Source: an uncultured Ruminococcus sp.
GTDB lineage: Bacteria; Bacillota; Clostridia; Oscillospirales; Ruminococcaceae
Assembly (NCBI RefSeq): GCF_937915125.1
Contig: NZ_CALDMP010000026.1
Location: 1 to 27,068, forward strand
DNA: 27,068 nucleotides
Direction of reading: 5' to 3'
A model generated the notes under the pieces. That model searched no databases, was not told the origin of the DNA, and saw only the letters and a list, made by a program, of their open reading frames with translations. The translations under genes and the position numbers were made by a program. The stretch's first letter is position 1. Every line of letters starts with the position of its first letter. Positions 6,270-13,952 of the stretch are shown here, in pieces.

Positions 6270-8741
6270 TTATGCCTGTGTATACGGCAGTGTGCCAATG
6301 AGATGCACCAGGAATTTCAGCAGCAGAATGGCATCGTCTGTGCCGAGTTCGCCGTTGGCATCGCAGTCGGCATTGTCTGCCGCCTGATCGGAGAGCTTCA
6401 CCGCACCGGCAGCGGCTTTGTTCAGGAGAACAGAGTCGGTGATATCTACTCTGCCGTCCAGATTTACATCGCCGTAGAGAACGGTAGAATCTGCTGTATT
6501 CTGTGTTGTGCTGGTGCTCTCTGTTTCAACGGGAGAACCAGTGGTACTGATTTTAGCAGTTGTCGTTGTTTCGGAGGTGGTCGTAGTGGTAGCAGCCGTT
6601 GTGCTTGTTGTGGTCACATCCGGCGTATCAGGACTGTCCTGAAAATGGATCTCAGCTGCAGAAAGCGGTCCGTTATGGAAGAACCAAAAGCCCGACCAGG
6701 AAATATCAATTGCATTCCATTCCTCTTCTGTCCCCTCAAAATAAACATCCTGCAAATTGGTGCAATCTGCAAAGGCACCACACTCGATCTTTGTAACAGT
6801 CTTTGGTATGGTAATGCTTTCAAAATCATTCCCCGCCAATGAGAATGCAGTTATGATTTTCAGATTTTTAGGAAGGATCACTTCTGATGCCTTATAAGTT
6901 GAGCATGCTACATATCCACCGCCAGATGCAATACCGGACGGCAGTTCTGTCATGGTATCCGGAAACTTTACGGATTCTACTCCTGCAAGACCTAACAATT
7001 CAATTTCTGTAAGGGAATCCGGCAGTTCCAAATGTGGTGTTGCCTGATATGGATTTGAAAATCCATTGGTCATATACGCCCATACAGAACCAAGATATTG
7101 TAAATGATTTGGAATATTGATCTTTTCCAATCCCATACAATAAATAAAAGCATATGACTCTATGCGAGTTACACTATCCGGGAACGTGATACTTTTAATT
7201 TTGTACAATTCTTCTGCGTTATCAGGATTATAGCAACTAAAAGCACCGCCTGCAATAGTAGTAATCCCATCCGGCACAACAACGTCACCCTCACACATGG
7301 ATGCATCCACCAGAATATCATCAATGACTTTCATGCCATTGTCCAGTGTTTTCGCCTGTGCCTGCGCCCAGGGCGAACCCACAAACAACCGAAGATACTG
7401 TTCTTTTAACGTATCTGACATCGAAACCTCTTCCAGCTTTGAAACATTGATGAAAGAATAACCTTCACCGGTATACAAATCGTCAATCATTTCATCACAA
7501 ATATACTTCACACTGTCTGGAATGGTCAGTTTTCTCAGATACTTTGCAGTTGATTCTTCATCATTAACATACTCATTATGAAGCGCACCATCTGCAATTC
7601 CAACCGTCCCCGGCAGAATTTCCAGTTCTGATACACTGCTATCGAAGTCTATCAGCCAGTGATCCACATATTTCGCCACACCTGTCTGTGCATCCGAAAT
7701 CGCAGTTAAAGAAAACGCCTGATATCCCACCTCAGTTACGCTGTCTGGTATGGATACCTCAGCTAAATTGGTGCAACCGGAAAAAGCATGTTGTCCAATT
7801 TTGGTCATTCCCTGGGGCAATGTCACACTGGACAGTAACTCGCACCCGAAGAATATGCCATCTTCCAATTCAGTCACCCCAGCCGGTATCTCATAAGCAC
7901 CGCTTTTACCCCTTGGATAACACAAGAGCTGTGTTCCATCCTTGGAAAATAAAACGCCGTCCTTACTCTGATAATTCGGATTTTCCGCTGCAACTGAGAT
8001 GGACTCTAAAGTTTTACACTGAGATAGTTCATACCCATATAAATCTCTATTTTCAGTAAAAAAATTCGGAACATCCGAAATTCTCGTCACGCTCTTCGGA
8101 ATTGTCAGAGACGTCACTGCACTTTTTTCATTTTCATTCTGATAAAATGAATATGCGCAAATCGTGGTCACGCCCTCAGGAATAACTACATCTCCCTCAC
8201 ACTGACAGGCATCTATCAGAAATGTGTCCAGTATTACCATATCATTTTCCGCTTTTTGCTGTTCCAGCCACGGTGTCTGATAAAAGACCAGATCACCCAT
8301 ATCCCGGATCGTCTCCGGAAGTGTAATTTTTTCCAGGCTTGTACAGTTGTAAAACAGCCACTGCGGAATCAGACTGACACTGTCCGGGATTTCGATTTCT
8401 GTCAGACTGGTACAATTCTGAAACGCCCCTGCGCCAATGATAGTAACGCTGTCCGGTATTGTAACAGATACAATGCTAGAAGAAGAATCAAATGCAAACT
8501 GGTCAATTCTGGTGACAGCCATTCCATCAATTTCAGAAGGAATCTCCAACGCAGTTACGCCCTCTACACCTTCTGCAAATCCAGTGATCTGAATCGTACC
8601 GTGATTCAGCACCTTATACGCCAGATCTCCATATGTTCCCGTCTCTGCCGCTGTCTCCTCTGCACTCACGGCAAAGGGCGCACTCACTGCAAAAATCACG
8701 CCAGCAGATAACATGGCAAGCAGCCTCTTCCAAATCCTCAT
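6270..8741 (-). CDS. Secreted BspA-type leucine-rich repeat protein with C-terminal type I dockerin
   Basis: An 823-residue exported protein. A signal peptide covers residues 1-27 (KR-rich start, hydrophobic core, cleavage after AVSA). Residues about 40-700 carry LRR_5/BspA repeats with units such as LEIPDSVT-I---AF--C-SL. A Thr-rich linker fills 699-753. Residues 754-823 form a dockerin with two calcium-loop repeats, GDVNLDGRVDITD and NADCDANGELGTDD, which should bind a cohesin. Residues 157-221 and 457-527 look like copies of one module (PW...Q, then CEGDVV-P-G-TTI). Start ATG has AAGGAG upstream. The gene stands alone between two hairpins. BspA-type LRRs often bind proteins or surfaces; the actual ligand is unknown. 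Confidence 0.92.
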   Translation of the reverse strand: MRIWKRLLAMLSAGVIFAVSAPFAVSAEETAAETGTYGDLAYKVLNHGTIQITGFAEGVEGVTALEIPSEIDGMAVTRIDQFAFDSSSSIVSVTIPDSVTIIGAGAFQNCTSLTEIEIPDSVSLIPQWLFYNCTSLEKITLPETIRDMGDLVFYQTPWLEQQKAENDMVILDTFLIDACQCEGDVVIPEGVTTICAYSFYQNENEKSAVTSLTIPKSVTRISDVPNFFTENRDLYGYELSQCKTLESISVAAENPNYQSKDGVLFSKDGTQLLCYPRGKSGAYEIPAGVTELEDGIFFGCELLSSVTLPQGMTKIGQHAFSGCTNLAEVSIPDSVTEVGYQAFSLTAISDAQTGVAKYVDHWLIDFDSSVSELEILPGTVGIADGALHNEYVNDEESTAKYLRKLTIPDSVKYICDEMIDDLYTGEGYSFINVSKLEEVSMSDTLKEQYLRLFVGSPWAQAQAKTLDNGMKVIDDILVDASMCEGDVVVPDGITTIAGGAFSCYNPDNAEELYKIKSITFPDSVTRIESYAFIYCMGLEKINIPNHLQYLGSVWAYMTNGFSNPYQATPHLELPDSLTEIELLGLAGVESVKFPDTMTELPSGIASGGGYVACSTYKASEVILPKNLKIITAFSLAGNDFESITIPKTVTKIECGAFADCTNLQDVYFEGTEEEWNAIDISWSGFWFFHNGPLSAAEIHFQDSPDTPDVTTTSTTAATTTTTSETTTTAKISTTGSPVETESTSTTQNTADSTVLYGDVNLDGRVDITDSVLLNKAAAGAVKLSDQAADNADCDANGELGTDDAILLLKFLVHLIGTLPYTQA

Positions 8742-8845
8742 ATCCTAATACTCCTTTTTCATTTTGTCACATTCCACGAACTGGAATATACAAGAACCTT
8801 ATACCATGAAAGAAGGGGGATTTAATGTATATTTTGTAAAATGTA

Positions 8846-8882
8846 AACACCGCATACCCGAAAATGTCAGGTATGCGGTGTT
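8846..8882 (-). terminator. Hairpin after the GH25 gene, identical to the one after the LRR gene
   Basis: AACACCGCATACC (8846-8858) pairs with GGTATGCGGTGTT (8870-8882) around an 11-base loop. It lies 63 bases beyond the GH25 stop and is followed on the minus strand by the U-rich TTTACATTTT. It probably ends the SCIFF-maturase-muramidase transcript. All 37 bases match 6211-6247 in the same orientation. The remainder of 8742-8945 shows no gene and no convincing promoter. Confidence 0.65.
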
Positions 8883-8945
8883 ATAAGCTATTCCGGTGTG
8901 ACACCTGTTCCCACTAGTTTTTGAAACGCAGAAAAATCCCGGATA

Positions 8946-9680
8946 TTATGTCCCATACGCCGCAAAATCTTCCTCCGACCCTGCAAACGCATTGCCATCA
9001 ATATATCGTTCTTCGCCATCGTACCCTTCCAACCGGAGCCGATTGGAATACTGCCAGAATGTCCATGTCCGGTCCCCATCGCCGCCCGACGGTTCGCTGT
9101 AAACGCTGCGTTCCCAATAGGCATATTCCGGAAACGCCTCTGTCACCCAGAAGGTGTCTTTTGTCACATAGAGGATAGGCTTCACGCCATACGCCTCTTC
9201 CAGTGCATTCAACATTGTGGAAAGTTCCTGCTTCACGATCTCCCTGTCCGGGGGCGTTTCCTTGTAATCGCCGTAATATTCCACATCCACCACCGGCGGC
9301 AGCATATTTTCCATCGGCTCTACTGTCTGGGTAAATCGTACCGCCTGGGTCTCGCCGCTGCTGTCAAAACTGAAAAAGTGATATGCCCCCATGCGCAATT
9401 CTGTTTCCGCAGCATTCTTCCAGTTATCCGAAAACTGCGGATCCACATAGCCGCTCCCCTCTGTGGCTTTGACAAATGCAAAGGAAATATCCTGTGCCGC
9501 CAGCACTTCCCAGTCGATCTGTCCCTGATACTCGGACACATCCACGCCATGCACAGGAAACTGCTTTGCAGCATGACCGTTCAGTTGGATCACACCAAAC
9601 CAGACCAATGCCGCACCCACAGCCACTATCAAAAAAAGTACACCACCCACGAGGGCAATGCACTCTCTAAAGTGCTTCAC
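8946..9680 (-). CDS. Membrane-anchored GH25 family muramidase (lysozyme)
   Basis: A 244-residue protein predicted to cleave the MurNAc-GlcNAc bond of peptidoglycan. One membrane segment (about 9-30) is followed by a GH25 domain from about 44. The domain has HGVDVSEYQG (Asp47), FVKATEG (Glu74), PPVVDVEYYG (Asp132, Glu134) and TFWQYS near the end, so the catalytic set is present. No wall-binding repeats follow. The frame opens at 9743, but GTG 9680 is preferred: it overlaps the maturase stop as GTGA and AGGA lies ten bases upstream, so translation is probably coupled to the maturase. The link with SCIFF is unexpected; role in wall remodelling near the membrane is inferred. Confidence 0.88.
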   Translation of the reverse strand: MKHFRECIALVGGVLFLIVAVGAALVWFGVIQLNGHAAKQFPVHGVDVSEYQGQIDWEVLAAQDISFAFVKATEGSGYVDPQFSDNWKNAAETELRMGAYHFFSFDSSGETQAVRFTQTVEPMENMLPPVVDVEYYGDYKETPPDREIVKQELSTMLNALEEAYGVKPILYVTKDTFWVTEAFPEYAYWERSVYSEPSGGDGDRTWTFWQYSNRLRLEGYDGEERYIDGNAFAGSEEDFAAYGT

Positions 9681-11065
9681 TGATTCTGTTCCTGCTTTGC
9701 AGCATCCCGATCCATGCGGATTGCCTTGAGCACAATAGCGCATTCCAGGCGCTTTTTCTCGATCTCACAGGAGAGCTTGTGCGCCTTGTGCACATCACCG
9801 GCATACTGATAATTATTGGCATTACATCCGCCGCTGCAATAAAACCGTGCCCAGCATGTCCGGCAATCCGGCTTGCTGTAAATATGAGTTTTTGCGAAAT
9901 CCGACTTCATTTCCTGATTGAAGGTACCGTCTGCCAGGTTCCCCATTTTATATTCCGGCTCGCCCACAAACTGGTGGCAGGGGTAGATATCTCCATCGGG
10001 AGTGATCGCCACATACTCATTACCGCAGCCGCAGCCCCGGAGCCGCTTGATGGCGCAGGGACCCTGATCCAGATCCAGCATAAAGTGGAAGAAGTTAAAC
10101 TTCTTTCCCGTTGCCTCATAGTCCAGGATCCGCTGCATGAGCCGTTCGTATTCCTCAAAAATACGGGGCAGATCCGCCTCGGTAATGGCATAGGGTTCAG
10201 ACGGATCCGCCATTACCGGCTCCACGGAGATCTGGTCGAATCCAGCATCCAGAAGTGCAAATACATCGTCGGAGAAATCTAGATTATACTTGGTATAAGT
10301 GCCACGGACATAGTATTCCTTATCCCCACGCTGTTGCACCAGCTTCTGATACAGAGGAACAATACGGTCAAAGGAACCCTTTCCGTCTGCACGGGGACGC
10401 ATATTGTCATTGACTTCCTTTCTGCCGTCAATGGAGAGCACCACGTTGGACATTTCCTTGTTGATGAAGTCGATCTTGTCATCTGTCAGGAGCATTCCGT
10501 TTGTGGTAATGGTAAAGCGGAACTTTTTCTTGTAAATTGGTTCCTGGCTCCGGGCATATTCCACGATCTGCTTTACTACATCGAAATTCATCAGCGGTTC
10601 GCCGCCGAAGAAATCCAGTTCCAGATTTACACGATCACCAGAATTTTTCAGCAGAAAGTCGATCGCCTGCTTTCCGGTCTCATAGGTCATGAGCTTTCGG
10701 CCTTCGCCAAAGTCACCGGTGGAAGCAAAGCAATATTTGCAGCGCAGATTGCAGTCATGGGCAATATGCAGACACATTGCCTTGATGGGAGATGCCACAG
10801 CAAAGTTGGCATACTTCTCATAGTCATCCGGCGAGAAGAGAATACCCTCCTCATACGCCTCCAGCACCTCTGCATAGCAGGAACGAATCTCCTCAGGGTC
10901 GTAAAAACGGGACAGCTTTTCTACCACTTCTGCCGGGCATTCCGGCGCAAGGGGCGGTGCCACATTGTCCAGCATATCATAGGTCAGCTCGTCCACCACA
11001 TGAACGCCGCCGCTGTTGACATCCAGCACAACATTATAATCGCCCAGTTTATATTTATGAATCAT
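9677..11065 (-). CDS. scfB: SCIFF peptide-modifying radical SAM maturase
   Basis: A 462-residue radical SAM enzyme of the six-Cys-in-45 maturase family, which forms thioether crosslinks from SCIFF cysteines (CteB of Clostridium thermocellum is the studied case). Residues 1 to about 85 look like a peptide-recognition (RRE-type) domain. The radical SAM cluster motif is CNLRCKYC (Cys105, 109, 112). The C-terminal SPASM-type cluster region has GCGCGNEY, GDIYPCHQFVG and PDCRTCWARFYCSGGCN. ATG 11065, with AGAGGA about eight bases upstream, is preferred over TTG 11071. The substrate gene lies 138 bases upstream; the next gene overlaps the stop codon. Confidence 0.95.
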   Translation of the reverse strand: MIHKYKLGDYNVVLDVNSGGVHVVDELTYDMLDNVAPPLAPECPAEVVEKLSRFYDPEEIRSCYAEVLEAYEEGILFSPDDYEKYANFAVASPIKAMCLHIAHDCNLRCKYCFASTGDFGEGRKLMTYETGKQAIDFLLKNSGDRVNLELDFFGGEPLMNFDVVKQIVEYARSQEPIYKKKFRFTITTNGMLLTDDKIDFINKEMSNVVLSIDGRKEVNDNMRPRADGKGSFDRIVPLYQKLVQQRGDKEYYVRGTYTKYNLDFSDDVFALLDAGFDQISVEPVMADPSEPYAITEADLPRIFEEYERLMQRILDYEATGKKFNFFHFMLDLDQGPCAIKRLRGCGCGNEYVAITPDGDIYPCHQFVGEPEYKMGNLADGTFNQEMKSDFAKTHIYSKPDCRTCWARFYCSGGCNANNYQYAGDVHKAHKLSCEIEKKRLECAIVLKAIRMDRDAAKQEQNQ

Positions 11066-11128
11066 ATACAAATTCCTCTTTCCAAATCGTCCGTTTTTCC
11101 GGACAGTAAAATATTCCCAGGATGCGAA

Positions 11129-11153
11129 AAAAGGGACAAAAGCTGTCCCTTTT
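11129..11153 (-). terminator. Attenuator-like hairpin between SCIFF peptide and maturase genes
   Basis: On the minus strand AAAAGGGACA pairs with TGTCCCTTTT around GCTTT and is followed by further T residues (11127-11132 region). This is a proper intrinsic terminator shape inside the operon. Partial read-through would give much precursor peptide and little maturase, a common logic in RiPP operons. Confidence 0.75.
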
Positions 11154-11203
11154 CCCTATTTGTTTGCAGGCATACCACGAAGCCTGCTGTGGTGCAGATG
11201 CAC

Positions 11204-11341
11204 TTAGTGCTCGCACTTCTGGTTAGCTACTGTGCAGGAAGTCTTGCAAGCAGACTGACAGGAAGCCTGGCACTTACCACAGCCGCCCTTTGCAGCAGAA
11301 GCCTTCAGGTTAGCCGCATTGATGGTCTTGATGTGCTTCAT
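11204..11341 (-). CDS. scfA: SCIFF ribosomal peptide precursor (six cysteines in forty-five residues)
   Basis: A 45-residue peptide, too short for most gene callers. It starts MKHIKTINAANLKASAAKGG (leader) and carries Cys at 21, 24, 28, 32, 36 and 43, with TSCT around Cys36. Six cysteines in exactly 45 residues and the MKHIKT start fit the SCIFF family. The maturase in the same operon should install Cys-Thr type thioethers. GGGGAGG lies ahead of the ATG and a consensus promoter precedes it. SCIFF function in the cell is not established; its near-universal presence in Clostridia suggests a conserved role rather than a strain-specific toxin. Confidence 0.96.
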   Translation of the reverse strand: MKHIKTINAANLKASAAKGGCGKCQASCQSACKTSCTVANQKCEH

Positions 11342-11371
11342 TCAGAACCCTCCCCAAAAAAGTTTACTCTC

Positions 11372-11400
11372 ATTATAGCACAAATTTGTCCGATTTTCAA
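11372..11400 (-). promoter_or_regulatory. Sigma-A-type promoter of the SCIFF operon
   Basis: On the minus strand TTGAAA (11395-11400), a 17-base spacer and TATAAT (11372-11377), about 31 bases upstream of the scfA start. This gives the operon its own start separate from yajC. Confidence 0.8.
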
Positions 11401-11460
11401 GCTTTCCATGCAAAAACGGAAAAAAGTTTACATATATCGTTTTCACAGCGGTTTTGTCTT

Positions 11461-11868
11461 TCATCTAGGTGGCTTTTTATGTTGTGCATTGACACCAGAA
11501 ACGCCGCCCCAGCCACCGCCTGTCAGCAGACAAACCGGACGCAGCAATCCGCCGCCTGTATCCTGCCACACCAATCCCAGCAAAAGCAGTATCAGATACA
11601 GCATCAGACCGCACACCAATCCGGTTTTCAGTCCATGATGCCGCCGGTGAAACCCAGCGAAACGACCCATGGCATATCCCGACAGCAACAGTGCAATTGC
11701 CGCCATGAGGGAGAGCATCCACTCTGCCGCATCCGCCAGCATCATCATTCCCGCAAGTACAAGCAGACACGCCAGAAGCATCCCTGCACCTACCGGCAGC
11801 GAAAACAGCAGATACCACAATCCAGATTCCCATAAACTGCGCCTTGCCGGCGGCCGTCTTGTCTGCAT
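11461..11868 (-). CDS. TIGR04086-type small membrane protein
   Basis: A 135-residue hydrophobic protein with about four membrane segments (roughly 15-35, 40-63, 78-100, 105-125 by eye) and a Gly-rich tail. Small membrane proteins of the TIGR04086/DUF3792 group are typically found beside yajC and SCIFF genes in Clostridia, and the order here (yajC, this gene, scfA, scfB) matches; family assignment rests on size, topology and this context. ATG 11868 with GGAGGA upstream is preferred over the longer frame from 11952, which runs into the yajC terminator. Function is unknown; an envelope or secretion role is a guess from neighbours. Confidence 0.75.
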   Translation of the reverse strand: MQTRRPPARRSLWESGLWYLLFSLPVGAGMLLACLLVLAGMMMLADAAEWMLSLMAAIALLLSGYAMGRFAGFHRRHHGLKTGLVCGLMLYLILLLLGLVWQDTGGGLLRPVCLLTGGGWGGVSGVNAQHKKPPR

Positions 11869-11936
11869 GGCGCATTCCTCCTGTCCGTTCTCTTCTGTTG
11901 ATTCATATGCAGACATGCAGACGATTAGAACAAATG

Positions 11937-11966
11937 CAAAAACGGGCTGCATCTCTGCAACCCGTT
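11937..11966 (-). terminator. Intrinsic terminator downstream of yajC
   Basis: On the minus strand ACGGGTTGCA pairs with TGCAGCCCGT (one mismatch) around GAGA, followed by TTTTT. It starts about 25 bases after the yajC stop. Confidence 0.8.
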
Positions 11967-11990
11967 TTCTGGCATATTATATCTGCAAAC

Positions 11991-12500
11991 TTAGTCCTTC
12001 AGCATGCCCTGATCTCCGTCAGAGTCATCCTTTTTCTTCTTGTTTGCCTTTTCTTCTTTCTTTGCCTTTGCCGCAGCAAGCTTTGCTTCCTGTTCCCGCT
12101 TGGTGTTTTCGGTCATGGTCAGATTCTCCTGGATCGCCCAGTTTTTCAGGCGGATCTTATTCCGGTTGCCGGTGGTTTCAATCACAACAGTATCTTCACC
12201 CACCTGTACAACGAGACCAACAATACCGCCGATGGTAACGATCTCATCACCTACCTGGAGACTGCTCTGCATTGCTTTTGCTTCCTTGTCCTTTTTCTTC
12301 TGGGGACGAATCAGAATGAAATACATGACAGCAAACAGCAGTATCATAAAGATCAGATAGCCCACTGTACCAAAGCCACTTCCGGCGGTGCTGCCAGACG
12401 ATGCCGAACCACCCTCCGCAAATGCTGTTACGGCGCAGAGCGAGCCTGTCAGTGCTGCTGTACTTGCAGCGAGTCCCAGTTTTGCAAATTTCTTCATCAT
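11991..12500 (-). CDS. yajC: Preprotein translocase subunit YajC
   Basis: A 169-residue form of the small Sec accessory protein that associates with SecDF. The core is present: a membrane segment at about 46-64 (GYLIFMILLFAVMYFILI), then RPQKKKDKE and LQVGDEIVTIGGIVGLV, the family hallmarks. It is longer than the usual ~100 residues, with an N-terminal signal-like segment (1-28, ending AFA) plus a Gly/Ser linker, and a Lys/Ala-rich charged tail. ATG 12500 is taken because AGGAAAGGG lies upstream; the frame also opens at GTG 12521. SecD/SecF, often nearby in Clostridia, are not in the window. It follows nfnB by 37 bases and ends at a terminator. Confidence 0.9.
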   Translation of the reverse strand: MMKKFAKLGLAASTAALTGSLCAVTAFAEGGSASSGSTAGSGFGTVGYLIFMILLFAVMYFILIRPQKKKDKEAKAMQSSLQVGDEIVTIGGIVGLVVQVGEDTVVIETTGNRNKIRLKNWAIQENLTMTENTKREQEAKLAAAKAKKEEKANKKKKDDSDGDQGMLKD

Positions 12501-12537
12501 GATCAAAAACCCTTTCCTCACGTTTTACCGAGCGTTG

Positions 12538-13950
12538 TTATACCTTTGCAGCCTTTCCGCTTTTCAGCACTTCATCAATGGATGCAGCAGCTGTTTTTCC
12601 TGCACCCATGGCAAGAATAACTGTTGCTGCGCCAGTGACTGCATCGCCGCCGGCATAGACTTTTTCCTTTGTCGTTGCCATCTCTTCGTTAACCACGAGA
12701 CAGCCCCAACGATTTGTGTCAAGTCCTTCTGTTGTCGCAGAGATCAGCGGATTCGGCGAAGTACCAATTGCCATAATGACCGTATCCACGTCCAGGACAA
12801 ACTCGCTGTCGGGAACGGCAACCGGACGGCGTCTGCCGCTTTCATCCGGCTCACCCAACTCCATGCGGATGCACTTCAGACCATTGACACGGCCATTTTC
12901 ATCACCCAGGATCTCCACCGGATTGCACAGATTCTTGAATTCCACGCCCTCTTCCTTGGCATGGTGCACCTCTTCCAGACGTGCCGGCATTTCTGCCTCC
13001 GAACGGCGATAGACAATGTAGACATGCTCCGCACCCATACGCAGTGCACTTCTTGCGGCGTCCATTGCCACATTGCCGCCGCCCACAACAGCAACTGCCT
13101 TGGATTTTATCACCGGCGTTGCATATTTGGGGTCGTACCCGTGCATGAGATTGATACGGGTCAGATACTCATTTGCAGAGCAAACACCTACCAATGCTTC
13201 TCCCGGGATATTCATGAACCGAGGCAGACCTGCACCAGAGCCAATAAATACGGCATCATAGCCGGATTCCATCAGTTCATCCACAGAGAGAATCTTGCCG
13301 ATGACCATATCCGGCTGGATCTCCACGCCCATTTCTTCCAGTGCATGGATCTCTTTCTGGACGATTTCCTTAGGCAGGCGAAATTCCGGGATACCGTACA
13401 TAAGCACGCCGCCGGCAACCTGGAATGCCTCGAAAATGGTCACCTGATAGCCCAGCCGTGCCAGATCGCCGGCACAGGTCAGACCTGCCGGGCCACCGCC
13501 CACAATGGCAACACGCATGCCGTTGGATTCAGCAATTTCGCTCTGTCCGGTATAACCATGTTCTCTTGCATAGTCCGCTACAAAGCGTTCCAGACGACCG
13601 ATGGCAACCGGCTCGCCCTTCTTACCGCGAACACATTTTCCCTCGCACTGATTTTCCTGAGGACAAACACGACCGCAAATCGCCGGCAGACTGTTTGTGG
13701 TGCGGATGATATCATACGCCTGCAAGAAATCACCGGCAGCCACTGCTGCGATGAACTCCGGGATGGGTACGCCTACCGGACACCCGCTAACGCAGGGCTT
13801 TACCTTACAATGCAAACAGCGAGTTGCTTCTTCCTGTGCCTGTTCCGGGGTATAGCCCATGGCAACCTCCTGGAAACAGCGTGCACGCTCCTTGGGATCC
13901 CGTTCCGGCATGGGCACTTTCTGCGGTGCCATATTGAAATTTCCAGCCAT
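12538..13950 (-). CDS. nfnB: NfnB-type NADPH-binding flavoprotein subunit (often named glutamate synthase, GltA)
   Basis: A 470-residue protein of the glutamate synthase small-subunit family. The N-terminal half has iron-sulfur cysteines (CLHCKVKPCVSGCPVGVPIP and CGRVCPQENQCEGKC). An FAD site follows at VAIVGGGPAGLTCAGDLARL and an NADPH site at VAVVGGGNVAMDAARSALRMG, with a second FAD contact near YAGGDAVTGAATVI. No glutamate synthase large subunit is adjacent; instead the partner is an NfnA-like gene, so NADH-dependent ferredoxin:NADP oxidoreductase (electron bifurcation) is the better name. ATG 13950 has AAGGGGG upstream and lies two bases after the nfnA stop. A stand-alone GltA-type glutamate synthase remains possible. 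Confidence 0.88.
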   Translation of the reverse strand: MAGNFNMAPQKVPMPERDPKERARCFQEVAMGYTPEQAQEEATRCLHCKVKPCVSGCPVGVPIPEFIAAVAAGDFLQAYDIIRTTNSLPAICGRVCPQENQCEGKCVRGKKGEPVAIGRLERFVADYAREHGYTGQSEIAESNGMRVAIVGGGPAGLTCAGDLARLGYQVTIFEAFQVAGGVLMYGIPEFRLPKEIVQKEIHALEEMGVEIQPDMVIGKILSVDELMESGYDAVFIGSGAGLPRFMNIPGEALVGVCSANEYLTRINLMHGYDPKYATPVIKSKAVAVVGGGNVAMDAARSALRMGAEHVYIVYRRSEAEMPARLEEVHHAKEEGVEFKNLCNPVEILGDENGRVNGLKCIRMELGEPDESGRRRPVAVPDSEFVLDVDTVIMAIGTSPNPLISATTEGLDTNRWGCLVVNEEMATTKEKVYAGGDAVTGAATVILAMGAGKTAAASIDEVLKSGKAAKV

Positions 13951-13952
13951 GA

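Noticed and set aside
8888..8948. Possible frameshifted C-terminal extension of the GH25 protein
   Set aside because: Another frame stays open past the stop, but the GH25 domain is already complete through FWQYS and the following strand, so no frameshift is needed.
10334..11638. Plus-strand open frame of 434 codons across the SCIFF region
   Set aside because: It overlaps maturase, attenuator, SCIFF peptide and promoter on the other strand and has no recognisable content.
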